From positions 4,464,001-4,528,000 of the forward strand of contig CP069300.1 in the NCBI GenBank assembly GCA_016839165.1: 64,000 nucleotides of DNA. The letters run 5' to 3'. This document shows, piece after piece, positions 50,764 to 59,863 of the stretch; within the stretch, counting starts at the first letter, position 1, and the number at the start of each line of letters is the position of its first letter. The DNA comes from Bradyrhizobium sp. PSBB068. GTDB lineage: Bacteria > Pseudomonadota > Alphaproteobacteria > Rhizobiales > Xanthobacteraceae. The notes beneath the pieces are model-generated. The model made no database searches. It was not told the origin of the DNA and worked only from the letters and a program-made list of their open reading frames with translations. A program made the position numbers and the translations under genes.

Positions 50764-51559
50764 CATTGGCGGCTTCCACCGCCCGGCGCGTCAAAACGCC
50801 GATCAGGTGGGCGCGGTATTCCGCACTGCCGTGCAGGTCGCTGTTCAGCCCTTCGGCGGGAACCGCGATGCCGTCGAGCACCTTGTGCGAGAAGCGCTTC
50901 TTCAAGGCCTCCTCGAACGCGGTGGCGCGGAACACGCCGTCGGAGCCCGCACCCGTGACCGCGACGCGGACGTCGGACGGACGCTTGGCCACGAACACAC
51001 CGACCAACGCGTAGCGCGAGGCCTGGTTGCGGAACTTGATGTAGGCCGCCTTCTTCGGCAGCGGGAACATCACCTTGGTGATGATCTCGTCGGCCTCCAG
51101 CGCGGTCGAGAACAAGCCCTGGAAATACTCCTCGGCTTTCAGGCGACGCTTGTTGGTGACGATGGTCGCGCCCAGCGCCAGCACCGCGGCCGGGTAGTCG
51201 GCGGTCGGATCGTTGTTGGCGAGCGAGCCGCCGATGGTGCCGCGATGGCGCACCGCGGGATCGCCGATCATGCCTGCGAGTTCGGCGAGCGCCGGGATCG
51301 CTTCGCCAACGATCGCGGAGTTCGCCACTTCGGCGTGCTTGGCGGTGGCGCCGATCACCAGCGAGCGGCCCTTCATCTCGATCGTGTCGAGACCTTCGAT
51401 ATGGGAGAGGTCGACCAGATGCGGCGGGCTTGCGAGCCGCTGCTTCATGACAGGCACCAGCGTGTGACCGCCGGCGATCAGCTTCGCGTCCTCGTTCTTC
51501 ACCAGGAGGTTGGCGGCCTGCCGCACGGTGCCGGGGCGATGATATTTGAATTCGTACAT
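50753..51559 (-). CDS. coxM: Xanthine dehydrogenase/CO dehydrogenase family FAD subunit (CoxM-like)
   Basis: A 268-residue medium subunit. MYEFKYHRPGTVRQAANLL and AGGHTLVPVM bind FAD, and TIGGSLANNDPTADYPAA is the family FAD motif. It carries electrons from the iron-sulfur subunit to an acceptor. The start at 51559 follows AGGAATTT. The 2Fe-2S gene lies 68 bases upstream on the same strand with no large subunit between, which is unusual. Its stop lies inside a tandem repeat. Confidence 0.92.
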   Translation of the reverse strand: MYEFKYHRPGTVRQAANLLVKNEDAKLIAGGHTLVPVMKQRLASPPHLVDLSHIEGLDTIEMKGRSLVIGATAKHAEVANSAIVGEAIPALAELAGMIGDPAVRHRGTIGGSLANNDPTADYPAAVLALGATIVTNKRRLKAEEYFQGLFSTALEADEIITKVMFPLPKKAAYIKFRNQASRYALVGVFVAKRPSDVRVAVTGAGSDGVFRATAFEEALKKRFSHKVLDGIAVPAEGLNSDLHGSAEYRAHLIGVLTRRAVEAANAKG

Positions 51560-51627
51560 TGGCGAAATTCCTGGGAATGTCCTGATCGCAGTCGCGACGA
51601 ATTGCTGATTAAGCGGGATCCGGCTTG

Positions 51628-52113
51628 TCAGGCCAAATCCGACTTGGCCATCGCCTTGGCGCCGGCGGCGATCGAGGCGACGATGTTCTGGTAGCCGGTG
51701 CAGCGGCACAGATTGCCTTCCAGCTCCTCACGGATCACCTCGTCGGAGAGGTCGTGGCCCTTGCGATGGACCAGGTCGACGGCGGTCATGATCATGCCCG
51801 GCGTGCAAAAGCCGCACTGCAGGCCATGATGCTCGCGGAAGGCCTCCTGCATCGGATGCAGCGGCGCGCCATCGGCGGCCAACCCCTCGATGGTCTTGAC
51901 CTCATGACCGTCGGCCATCACCGCAAGCGTCGTGCAGGACTTCACCGCCTTGCCGTCCAGGTGCACGACGCAGGCGCCGCACTGCGAGGTGTCGCAGCCG
52001 ACATGGGTGCCTGTCAGCCGCAGGTTTTCGCGCAGGAACTGGACCAGAAGGGTACGGGGGTCGACATTCGCGTTAACGGGATTGCCGTTCACGATCATTG
52101 AAATCTTGGCCAT
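51628..52113 (-). CDS. coxS: 2Fe-2S small subunit (CoxS-like)
   Basis: A 161-residue iron-sulfur subunit with two clusters: the plant-type [21 protein letters not shown] in the N-terminal half, and [10 protein letters not shown] plus [10 protein letters not shown] in the helical C-terminal half. It links the Mo active site to the FAD subunit. The start at 52113 ([12 protein letters not shown]) is preceded by AAGAGAG. Substrate is unknown because no large subunit gene is present beside it. Confidence 0.93.
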   Translation of the reverse strand: MAKISMIVNGNPVNANVDPRTLLVQFLRENLRLTGTHVGCDTSQCGACVVHLDGKAVKSCTTLAVMADGHEVKTIEGLAADGAPLHPMQEAFREHHGLQCGFCTPGMIMTAVDLVHRKGHDLSDEVIREELEGNLCRCTGYQNIVASIAAGAKAMAKSDLA

Positions 52114-52281
52114 CAGCACTCTCTTATCTGCCCCGCCGCATATCGGCGAAGCAGGCGGTTTAAAATCATTCCAGACGGCATAATATGGGCGCGCCCCGCG
52201 ATGGGCAACCTTTGGAGCCACCCATCCAGGACATAGCGGGAAGCCTTGGCCGGACCCAGATAGTCCAGCCGGAAGGCAGGG

Positions 52282-52728
52282 CTAACCCTGCACCGCCTTT
52301 GCAAAATTTGCAAAGAATTCGTCGGCCAGCTTCTTGGCGGCGCCGTTGATCAGGCGCTGGCCGAGCTGGGCGAGCTTGCCGCCGATCTGCGCCTCCACGT
52401 TGTAGCTCAGAAGCGTGCCGCCGTCCTTGTCGGCAAGGCCGACGGTGGCGCCGCCCTTGGCGAAGCCGGCGACCCCGCCCTCGCCTTCGCCCGAGATCTT
52501 GTAGCCGTTCGGCGGATCAAGGTCGCTGAGCATGACCTTGCCCTTGAAGCGGGCGGAGACCGGGCCGACCTTCATCTTGGCGGTGGCGCGGAAGCCGCCC
52601 TCATCGGTCTTCTCCAGCTCTTCGCAGCCGGGAATGCAGGCCTTCAACACCTCGGGATCGTTGAGCTTGTCCCACACAGCCTGTCGCGGCGCTGCAAGCT
52701 GGACTTCGCCGGTCATTGTCATGGCCAT
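52282..52728 (-). CDS. coxG: SRPBCC protein (CoxG-like)
   Basis: A 148-residue SRPBCC (START-like) protein matching CO dehydrogenase subunit G: MTGEVQLAAPRQAVWDKLNDPEVLKACIPGCEELEKTDEGGFRA and VGLADKDGGTLLSYNVEAQIGGKLAQLGQRLI. CoxG is not part of the catalytic complex and is linked to membrane recruitment of CODH. GAGGAGG precedes the ATG by seven bases. It lies upstream of the coxS-like gene with a gap of about 170 bp. Confidence 0.92.
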   Translation of the reverse strand: MAMTMTGEVQLAAPRQAVWDKLNDPEVLKACIPGCEELEKTDEGGFRATAKMKVGPVSARFKGKVMLSDLDPPNGYKISGEGEGGVAGFAKGGATVGLADKDGGTLLSYNVEAQIGGKLAQLGQRLINGAAKKLADEFFANFAKAVQG

Positions 52729-52939
52729 GGGGGGACCTCCTCGATCGCAAGAAACCTTTTCCCCCAAGTAAAGCAGCCCGGGCGCAAAGGAAAGGCCACC
52801 TTGGGAGGATGAGCGATGCATATTCGCAACCGCAGCAAGCCGAGCGCATCGTTCACGAAATCGCGCGGTCCGCTTGCCGGATGTGACGGCAGCGCAGGGG
52901 CATTGGCAGCGACGCGCAGGAGTGGTTAGGTCGCGCGCC

Positions 52940-54295
52940 ATGAGCACAGCCCTCTCCCCCCTGCTTGCGCCGATGCTGTCGAGCGCGGCGATGCGCGCGG
53001 TGTGCGACGACGCCGCCACCCTGCAGAACATGCTGGATTTCGAGGCCGCGCTGGCCCGCGCCGAGGTGGCCTGCGGCGTGATTCCCGCAGCCAGCGCTGG
53101 ACCGATTGCCGCGGCCTGCAAAGCCGAATCATTCGACCTCGCGGCGTTGGCCGATGCGGCGACGCGATCGGGCAATCTGGCGATTCCCCTTGTGAAGGCC
53201 CTGACCACCAACGTCGCCAAAGCGGATGCCGAGGCGGCCCGCTACGTGCATTGGGGCGCAACCAGCCAGGACGTCGTCGACACTGCGACCATGCTGTCGT
53301 TGCGCGCCGGCATCGATGCGCTGCTCGCCGATCTCGATCGCGCGATTGCCGGATTTGCCGGGCTTGCGCGTGCCCACCGCGACACCGCAGTGGTGGCGCG
53401 CACCTGGTTGCAACACGCGCTGCCGATGCCGTTCGGCCTCAAGCTCGCCGAATATGCCGCGGCGCTGCATCGCTCGCGCCAGCGCTTGCTGCGGCTGCGC
53501 CGCGAGACGCTGGCCCTGCAATTCGGCGGGGCCGCCGGCACCCTCGCCGCGCTCGGGGACAAGGGACTAGCGGTGGCCGCAGCACTGGCGAAAGACCTCG
53601 ACCTGCCCCTGCCCGATGCGCCCTGGCACACCCATCGCGACCGCATCGCGGAGGCCGCGTCCGTGTTCGCCATCCTCGCCGGCAGCTGCGGCAAGATCGC
53701 GCGGGACGTTTCGCTGATGATGCAGACCGATGTCGGCGAAGCCTTCGAGCCGGCCGGCGCCGGCCGCGGCGGCTCCTCCACCATGCCGCACAAGCGCAAT
53801 CCGGTCGCCGCCGCGAGCGCGCTCGGCGCCGCGACGATGGCGCCGAATCTCGCCGCGACGATCTTCGCCGCACAGGTGCAGGACCATGAGCGCAGCGCCG
53901 GCCCGTGGCACGCGGAATGGCCGACCCTGCCGAGCCTGATGCTGGTGACTTCAGGTGCGCTTGCCGCGATCGTCGATCTCGCCGAGGGGCTCGAGGTCGA
54001 TGCGGCGCGGATGCGCGTCAATCTCGATGCGACGCAAGGGCTGATCATGGCGGAAGCCGTCACCTTTGCGCTGGCCGACAAGATCGGCAAGAGCGACGCC
54101 CATCACTTGATCGAGGCCGCCAGCAAGAAGGCGGTCGCCGATAAGAAGCATCTGCGCGATGTGCTGTCGGCGGATGCCAAGGTCACCGCGCATCTCGACA
54201 CCAAGCGGATCGCAGGACTGTTCGAGCCGATGGCCTATCAGGGCGCCTCACAGGTGCTGATCGACCGGTTGCTGGCTTCACTGGATGAGAAATAG
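52940..54295 (+). CDS. pcaB: 3-carboxy-cis,cis-muconate cycloisomerase
   Basis: A 451-residue fumarase/aspartase superfamily lyase. RSTMPHKRNP-type signature GSSTMPHKRNP near 273-283, HWGATSQDVVDTA near 98-110 and the final helical domain fit PcaB. It converts 3-carboxy-muconate to 4-carboxymuconolactone in the protocatechuate branch of the beta-ketoadipate pathway. The start at 52940 gives MSTALSPLLAPML. pcaD and pcaC follow on the same strand, each separated by a repeat. Confidence 0.93.
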   Translation: MSTALSPLLAPMLSSAAMRAVCDDAATLQNMLDFEAALARAEVACGVIPAASAGPIAAACKAESFDLAALADAATRSGNLAIPLVKALTTNVAKADAEAARYVHWGATSQDVVDTATMLSLRAGIDALLADLDRAIAGFAGLARAHRDTAVVARTWLQHALPMPFGLKLAEYAAALHRSRQRLLRLRRETLALQFGGAAGTLAALGDKGLAVAAALAKDLDLPLPDAPWHTHRDRIAEAASVFAILAGSCGKIARDVSLMMQTDVGEAFEPAGAGRGGSSTMPHKRNPVAAASALGAATMAPNLAATIFAAQVQDHERSAGPWHAEWPTLPSLMLVTSGALAAIVDLAEGLEVDAARMRVNLDATQGLIMAEAVTFALADKIGKSDAHHLIEAASKKAVADKKHLRDVLSADAKVTAHLDTKRIAGLFEPMAYQGASQVLIDRLLASLDEK

Positions 54296-54306
54296 CGAAG
54301 ATGTCA

Positions 54307-54327
54307 TTGCCGGGCTTGGCCCGGCAA
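54307..54327. repeat. Short hairpin between pcaB and pcaD
   Basis: Nine-base arms TTGCCGGGC and GCCCGGCAA with loop TTG. It lies in the 56-base gap before pcaD, is flanked by TCA/TGA bases of the interspersed-palindrome style, and could affect pcaD translation. Confidence 0.65.
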
Positions 54328-54351
54328 GCGCATGACGAGAGGGACAAGACG

Positions 54352-55134
54352 ATGCCGATGATCAACGCCGACGGATGCCTGCTCAACGTCCAGGTGGATG
54401 GCCGCGACGGCGGGCCGACCTTGATGCTGTCGAATTCGCTCGGCTGCACCTTGCAGATGTGGGAGCCGCAGATGCGGGCGCTGACGCAGATGTTCCGCGT
54501 CATCCGCTACGACCGCCGTGGTCACGGCAAATCCGGCGTCCCGGCCGGCCCCTACTCGATGGAACGGTTCGGCCGCGACGTGCTCGCGATCCTCGATGAC
54601 CTCAACATCGAGAAGGTGCATTGGTGCGGCCTGTCGATGGGCGGCATGGTCGGACAATGGCTTGGCGCCAACGCTCCCGAAAGATTCGGCAAGATCATCC
54701 TCGCCAACACCGCCTGCTACTATCCCGATCCGACCAACTGGCTGAATCGCATCAAGGCGGTGAAGCAAGGCGGCATCGCCGCGGTCGCCGACACCGTGAT
54801 CGCGGGCTGGCTGACCGCCGAATTCCGCGAGCGCGAGCCTGAGACCACGGCGCGCATGAAGGCGATGCTGCTGGCCTCTCCGGTCGAAGGCTATCTCGCC
54901 TGCTGCGAAGCGTTGTCGACGCTCGACCAGCGCGCGCTGCTGCCTGGGATCAAGAGCCCGACACTGGTGATCGCAGGCAAGCAGGACATGGCGACGCCGG
55001 TGTCGGCGGGTGAGATGATCCGCAGCGGCATTCCCGGCGCCAGCATGACGCTGCTGGATGCCGCGCACATCTCCAATGTCGAGCAGTCGCACGCCTTCAC
55101 CGAAGCCGTGGTCGGCTTCCTGACGCAACGCTAG
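54352..55134 (+). CDS. pcaD: 3-oxoadipate enol-lactonase
   Basis: A 260-residue alpha/beta hydrolase. RYDRRGHGKS and GLSMGGMVGQWLG give the nucleophile elbow Ser near residue 105, with Asp in AGKQDMATPV and His in DAAHISNVEQ. This is the PcaD pattern; it hydrolyses beta-ketoadipate enol-lactone. The start at 54352 follows AGAGGGAC. It acts after PcaB and PcaC in the same pathway. Confidence 0.93.
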   Translation: MPMINADGCLLNVQVDGRDGGPTLMLSNSLGCTLQMWEPQMRALTQMFRVIRYDRRGHGKSGVPAGPYSMERFGRDVLAILDDLNIEKVHWCGLSMGGMVGQWLGANAPERFGKIILANTACYYPDPTNWLNRIKAVKQGGIAAVADTVIAGWLTAEFREREPETTARMKAMLLASPVEGYLACCEALSTLDQRALLPGIKSPTLVIAGKQDMATPVSAGEMIRSGIPGASMTLLDAAHISNVEQSHAFTEAVVGFLTQR

Positions 55135-55153
55135 CCCCCGAGCAGCAATGGAC

Positions 55154-55235
55154 GTCATTGCAAGCGAAGCGAAGCAATCCATGTCACCGCCTGCCGTAAC
55201 ATGGATTGCTTCGTCGCTTCGCTCCTCGCGATGAC
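55154..55235. repeat. Family B interspersed palindrome
   Basis: GTCATTGCAAGCG...GAAGCAATCCAT and ATGGATTGCTTCG...CGCGATGAC arms, between pcaD and pcaC. The right end abuts GAGGAGGAG, the pcaC Shine-Dalgarno. Confidence 0.85.
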
Positions 55236-55250
55236 GAGGAGGAGAATTCA

Positions 55251-55643
55251 ATGGACGACAACCAGCGCCGCGACGACGGCATGACTCAGCGCCGCAAGGT
55301 GCTCGGCAATGAATGGGTCGACAAGTCGATCAAGAACCGCAACGCGTTCAACACCGACTTCCAGGATCTGATCACGCGCTATGCGTGGGGTGAGATCTGG
55401 ACGCGGCCGCATTTCGATCACCGCACGCGCCGCGTGCTCGTCATCGGCACCATGGTCGCGCTCGGCCAATGGGATGAGTTCCGCCTGCACGTGCGCGCCG
55501 CGCTCACTGAGGGCGGCTTCACGCCCGAGGACATCAAGGAGATCCTGCTGCAACAGGCTATCTATTGCGGCGTGCCCGCGGCCAATCACGCCGTCAAGGA
55601 AGCCGGTGCGATCATTGCCGAACTAGGGCTGCTGAAGGGATAG
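55251..55643 (+). CDS. pcaC: 4-carboxymuconolactone decarboxylase
   Basis: A 130-residue CMD proper, with AWGEIWTRPHFDHRTRRVLVIGTMVALGQWDEFRLHVRAAL and ILLQQAIYCGVPAANHAVKEA. The AhpD CxxC is absent, unlike the gene at 11304, which supports true decarboxylation of 4-carboxymuconolactone. A strong GAGGAGG lies before the ATG at 55251. Its last 21 bases overlap the convergent membrane-protein gene. Confidence 0.93.
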   Translation: MDDNQRRDDGMTQRRKVLGNEWVDKSIKNRNAFNTDFQDLITRYAWGEIWTRPHFDHRTRRVLVIGTMVALGQWDEFRLHVRAALTEGGFTPEDIKEILLQQAIYCGVPAANHAVKEAGAIIAELGLLKG

Positions 55644-56150
55644 CTCGCTCGCCGGGGCTCCGGCCTCGGCGACAGGCGCCTTGGTGACGGGCTTCGCCGG
55701 CTGCTCGAACAGCATCACGATCGCGGTGCCGAGCAGCATCAGAAGCTCCGACGCGTGCATCCGCAGCGCTTCGATCTCGCCGACCCTGGAGGCCATCATC
55801 ATGCTGGCGAAGCTCAGCACGCTGCCGAGGCAGAGCGCCACCGCAAGCGCCTCGTCGGCGCCGCTGCTGTTTCTACGCAGCGGCGAGAACGCGGCCATCG
55901 CCAGGAAGACCGCGAAGAACGCCACCACGGTGATCCGCGCCAGCGCCAGCAGCCATGCCAGCCGCACCGTCGCCATCTTGCCGAGGTGCAGATAGTCGCT
56001 CGCATACAGTGCGATCGACACGCTCGGCCGCTCATAGAGGCCGTGGATCGGCGACACCATGATGCTGAAGGCGATGATGGTCCAGACCGGAATGAAATAG
56101 ACCGCAAGCAGCGCGCCATTGAAGGAGCTGATCCGCCAGTTACTCGACAT
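55623..56150 (-). CDS. Hypothetical membrane protein, four helices
   Basis: A 175-residue protein with hydrophobic segments at about 12-33, 65-90, 100-120 and 135-150 and an Ala/Pro-rich C-terminal tail. I do not recognise the family. It is convergent with pcaC and their 3' ends overlap by 21 bases. There is no functional link visible. Confidence 0.72.
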   Translation of the reverse strand: MSSNWRISSFNGALLAVYFIPVWTIIAFSIMVSPIHGLYERPSVSIALYASDYLHLGKMATVRLAWLLALARITVVAFFAVFLAMAAFSPLRRNSSGADEALAVALCLGSVLSFASMMMASRVGEIEALRMHASELLMLLGTAIVMLFEQPAKPVTKAPVAEAGAPASELSLQQP

Positions 56151-56333
56151 TGCCGCTTCCCGTGCTTGCCGCGCCTTATCGACCGGCGACGGTTCAGCCT
56201 GCGAGGTAACGCCGATCGATTGCCGGCAGCAATTTAAACCCTTTGTTAAGGTTAAGCGCGGTGCGATTGTGCCGGGACCGATGCGATCGGGGCCGGCCGG
56301 GATTCTGCGCCAGCCGAGACAAAAGGGGGTAAA

Positions 56334-57089
56334 ATGACCGAAAGAACCCGCGTTTTCGTCGCAACGCCCTGCTTCGGCGGCGACCTGAAGATGGCCTATG
56401 TGTTATCAGCGCTGAAGCTGCAGGCTGCGGCCACGGCCCGGGGCATCGACATCCAGTTCAACCTGATCGGAAACGAATCGCTGATCGTGCGCGCCCGGAA
56501 CGAACTGGCCCACCAATTCCTGATGTCCGGCGCCAGCCATCTGCTGTTCATCGATGCCGATATCGGGTTCGAGCCCGAGTCCGTGTTCCGGCTGCTGGAC
56601 AGGGGCGCCGACGTTTCGGCGGCGGCCTATCCGCTCAAGCACATCGATTGGGCAAAGGTGCAGCGGGCGGCCGACGCCAAGCGGCAGAACCTCGCATCAT
56701 CGTCGCTGGACTATGTCGTGACGTGGGAGGGCGAGCAGATCCAGGCTCGCGACGGTTTCGCAAAGGTCCGCTACGCCGGGACCGGGTTCCTGCTGCTGAA
56801 GCGGTCGGTCCTCGTCAGGATGTGTGATGCCCATCCGGAGCTGAAATATCGAGCCAACCACAAGACCAATGACTTGAACACCGGCGACCTGGTGCGCGCC
56901 GACCTCGACCGCGTGTCGCTGTTCGAATGCATGATCGACAAGACGACCGGCGAGTATCTGTCGGAAGACTACGCGTTCTGCCGGCGCTGGCTCGACCTCG
57001 GCGGCGAGATCTGGCTCGACCTGCGCAGCGAATTGACGCATTTCGGATCATACGCCTTCCGCGGCCGCTTCGCCGATCAATTGGCATGA
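56334..57089 (+). CDS. Glycosyltransferase-like GT-A protein
   Basis: A 251-residue protein with a GT-A-like start: RVFVATPCFGGDLKMAYVLSALKL, then NESLIVRARNELAHQFL and HLLFIDADIGFEPESV, where DAD may be the metal site. The tail SEDYAFCRRWLDLGGEIWLDLRSELTHFGSY is typical of small nucleotide-sugar-transferase-like proteins. The reaction is unknown. It is monocistronic and followed by a terminator-like hairpin at 57123. Confidence 0.8.
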   Translation: MTERTRVFVATPCFGGDLKMAYVLSALKLQAAATARGIDIQFNLIGNESLIVRARNELAHQFLMSGASHLLFIDADIGFEPESVFRLLDRGADVSAAAYPLKHIDWAKVQRAADAKRQNLASSSLDYVVTWEGEQIQARDGFAKVRYAGTGFLLLKRSVLVRMCDAHPELKYRANHKTNDLNTGDLVRADLDRVSLFECMIDKTTGEYLSEDYAFCRRWLDLGGEIWLDLRSELTHFGSYAFRGRFADQLA

Positions 57090-57122
57090 ACCACAGCGGA
57101 CACAAACAAATGAGCTGACGAC

Positions 57123-57156
57123 AGGGACCTCGCGACGCGGCGAGACCCTTTTTGTT
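57123..57156 (+). terminator. Rho-independent terminator after the GT-A gene
   Basis: Arms AGGGACCTCGC and GCGAGACCCT (one bulge) followed by TTTTTGTTG. Confidence 0.7.
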
Positions 57157-57506
57157 GCAGCTGCTCAGTTGCCCCGATGAGGGCTTCGGGCTTCTCACGC
57201 CGGGACGGTTCCTGAGGCACCCGCGCTTCTGACCTGGGCTCCGGATGCTCGTTGTTTCATCAAGCTGGGGACAACGCGCGCATCGGGACCGCAGTTGCGC
57301 TGGGAACGCGGGTTCCGGCGCGATCATTGCAAGGCAACGAGGTGTCGCCCCCTGTGACATCGGAACCGCACCCGCCAAAGTAGTTATGTACAAAGCCCTC
57401 TCTGCTGCTGCCATGCTGTTGCCGCCGCCGGGGTTCCGCTGTTAGAAAATACCGCGACGCGACGGACCAGGCTGCCGGGGGCCCTCGCCGCGTCACCCGC
57501 GACGTG
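57157..57506. other. 350-bp intergenic region before the liv repeat
   Basis: No gene with coding-like composition is seen on either strand. It should contain the liv promoter or its upstream control region, but no clear operator was identified. Short GC-rich runs such as GTTGCCGCCGCCGGGG occur. Confidence 0.5.
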
Positions 57507-57602
57507 GCGTTTTCGAGCGAAGTGGAGACCGGTTCGCGTGAAGACAACGCGTCCAAATCAAACCGAGAGCCCGTTCGGTTCTCAACCGAACAGGCCCTGA
57601 CG
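57507..57602. repeat. Composite interspersed repeat (family F), second copy
   Basis: GCGTTTTCGAGCGAAGTGG, ACCGGTTCGCGTGAAG, AACGCGTCCAAATCA and GAGCCCGTTCGG appear in the same order as in 16750-16851. The terminal hairpin arms are GTTCGGTT (57573-57580) and AACCGAAC (57584-57591). It ends eight bases before livH. Confidence 0.8.
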
Positions 57603-57609
57603 GCAGCGC

Positions 57610-58527
57610 ATGGATTATTTCGCCCAGCAACTGATCAACGGCCTCGTGCTCGGTTCGATCTATGGCCTGATCGCCATCGGCTACACGATGGTCTACGGCA
57701 TCGTCGGCATGATCAACTTCGCCCATGGCGACATCTTCATGATCGGCGGCTTCATCGCGCTGATCTCGTTCCTGGTGCTGGTGTCGCTCGGCCTCACCGC
57801 GATCCCGCTCATCCTGCTCATCGTGCTCCTGGTCTCGATGGCGATCACCGCGCTCTACGGCTGGACCATCGAGCGTATCGCCTACCGGCCGCTGCGGCAT
57901 TCGTTCCGCCTGGCGCCGATGCTGTCGGCGATCGGCATGTCGTTCGTGCTGACCAACTTCTCGCAGGTGTCGCAGGGCGCGCGCGTCAAGCCGGTGCCGC
58001 CGATCATCACCGGCGGCTACACGCTGCATGAAGGCTCGCAGGGCTTCGCCGTGCAGCTGTCCAACATCCAGATCATGGTCGTGCTCGCCACCATCGTGGT
58101 GCTCGCGCTGTTCACCTGGCTGGTGTCGCGCACCCGGCTCGGGCGCGACATGCGCGCCTGCGAGCAGGACCAGACCATGGCCGCGCTGCTCGGCGTCGAC
58201 GTCGACCGCACCATCTCGATGACCTTCGTGATCGGGGCCGCGCTCGCCGCCGTCGCCGGCATGATGTACCTGCTGTATTACGGCCTGGTCGATTTCTTCA
58301 TGGGCTTCGTCGCCGGCATCAAGGCGTTCACGGCCGCCGTGCTCGGCGGCATCGGCTCGCTGCCGGGCGCAATGCTCGGCGGGCTCGCGATCGGCCTGAT
58401 CGAGACGTTCTGGTCGGCCTATTTCTCGGTGGAGTACAAGGACGTCGCCGCGTTCTCGATCCTGATCGTGGTGCTGATCTTCATGCCGACCGGCCTGCTC
58501 GGCCGTCCCGAAGTCGAAAAAGTCTGA
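57610..58527 (+). CDS. livH: Branched-chain amino acid ABC permease LivH
   Basis: A 305-residue permease with about eight helices. LVLGSIYGLIAIGYTMVYGIVGMINFAHGDIFMIGGFIAL is the LivH N-terminal signature, and FTAAVLGGIGSLPGAMLGGLAIGL the conserved inner loop. It forms the channel with LivM. No clear SD precedes it; the ATG follows a family F repeat closely. It starts a five-gene operon with livM 10 bases downstream. Confidence 0.95.
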   Translation: MDYFAQQLINGLVLGSIYGLIAIGYTMVYGIVGMINFAHGDIFMIGGFIALISFLVLVSLGLTAIPLILLIVLLVSMAITALYGWTIERIAYRPLRHSFRLAPMLSAIGMSFVLTNFSQVSQGARVKPVPPIITGGYTLHEGSQGFAVQLSNIQIMVVLATIVVLALFTWLVSRTRLGRDMRACEQDQTMAALLGVDVDRTISMTFVIGAALAAVAGMMYLLYYGLVDFFMGFVAGIKAFTAAVLGGIGSLPGAMLGGLAIGLIETFWSAYFSVEYKDVAAFSILIVVLIFMPTGLLGRPEVEKV

Positions 58528-58537
58528 CAGGCACTTC

Positions 58538-59863
58538 GTGAGCGCGACCTCAGCCCGCCCCTCGCACGCCGCGCAGCCCTCGGGCAGCGCCTTCATTCTC
58601 AAGAAAGCGCTGATCAGCGCCCTCGTCGCGCTGGTGCTGTTCTCGCTGATGATCGGCGTGCGCACCGAGGCCGGACCGCAGGGCGGCCTGATCTACTGGA
58701 CCCGGTTCGGCGACCTCGCCGCACTGGTCGGCACCGTGTTCGGCGGCAGCATCATCATCGAGCTGCTGCGGCAATGGTGGGGGCCGGTCGACAAGGACCG
58801 CCTCGTGCCGAAACCGGTGCAATCGGCGATGTCGTTCGCCGGCCGCTGGCTGGCGCCGGCGCTGCTGGTGTTCACCTTCCTCGTGCCCGTCATCTTCTAC
58901 AACCAGCGCTACATTCTCGACCTGTCGATCCTGGTCCTGACCTATGTGATGCTGGGATGGGGGTTGAACGTCGTGGTCGGGCTCGCCGGCCTGCTCGACC
59001 TCGGCTATGTCGCCTTCTATGCGGTCGGCGCCTATTCCTACGCGCTGCTTGCGACCAATTTCGGATTGTCGTTCTGGGTCTGCCTGCCGCTCGCCGGCAT
59101 CCTGGCGGCGTTCTGGGGCGTGCTGCTCGGCTTCCCGGTGCTGCGGCTGCGCGGCGACTATCTCGCGATCGTGACGCTCGCATTCGGCGAGATCATCCGC
59201 CTCGTCATCATCAACTGGCAGAGTCTGACCGGCGGCCCCAACGGCGTCTCCGGGATTCCGCGTCCGACCATGTTCGGCATTCCGCTGACGCCCGGCGATG
59301 ACGGGCTCGCCGCCAAGCTCGGCATCGAGTTCTCGCCGACCCACCGCCTCGTCTTCCTGTTCTATCTGATCCTGGGGATGGCGCTGCTCACCAACTGGGT
59401 GACGATCCGGCTGCGGCGGCTGCCGATCGGCCGCGCCTGGGAAGCGCTGCGCGAGGACGAGGTCGCCTGCCGCGCGCTCGGCATCAACACCACGACCACC
59501 AAGCTGACGGCGTTCGCGACCGGTGCGATGTTCGGCGGCTTCGCCGGCGCGTTCTTCGCAACGCGCCAGGGCTTCATCAGCCCGGAATCCTTCACCTTCC
59601 AGGAATCGGCGCTGGTGCTGGCGATCGTCGTGCTCGGCGGCATGGGCTCGCAGCTCGGCGTTGCGCTCGCCGCACTGACCATGATCGGCGGCTTCGAACT
59701 GTTCCGCGGGCTCGATCAGTACCGCATGCTGGTGTTCGGCATGGCGATGGTGCTCTTGATGATCTGGCGGCCGCGCGGGCTGATCGGCCATCGCGCGCCG
59801 ACCGTGTTCCTGGAGCGCAACCAGGCGATCTCCTCCGACCTCGTCAAGGAGGGCCACGGATGA
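58538..59863 (+). CDS. livM: Branched-chain amino acid ABC permease LivM
   Basis: A 441-residue permease beginning with GTG. It has about ten helices, an extended N-terminal cytoplasmic stretch of roughly 30 residues, GLAGLLDLGYVAFYAVGAYSYALLATNFG and the loop GRAWEALREDEVACRALGINTTTTKLTAF, which engages LivG/F. Its stop overlaps livG by four bases. Confidence 0.94.
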   Translation: MSATSARPSHAAQPSGSAFILKKALISALVALVLFSLMIGVRTEAGPQGGLIYWTRFGDLAALVGTVFGGSIIIELLRQWWGPVDKDRLVPKPVQSAMSFAGRWLAPALLVFTFLVPVIFYNQRYILDLSILVLTYVMLGWGLNVVVGLAGLLDLGYVAFYAVGAYSYALLATNFGLSFWVCLPLAGILAAFWGVLLGFPVLRLRGDYLAIVTLAFGEIIRLVIINWQSLTGGPNGVSGIPRPTMFGIPLTPGDDGLAAKLGIEFSPTHRLVFLFYLILGMALLTNWVTIRLRRLPIGRAWEALREDEVACRALGINTTTTKLTAFATGAMFGGFAGAFFATRQGFISPESFTFQESALVLAIVVLGGMGSQLGVALAALTMIGGFELFRGLDQYRMLVFGMAMVLLMIWRPRGLIGHRAPTVFLERNQAISSDLVKEGHG

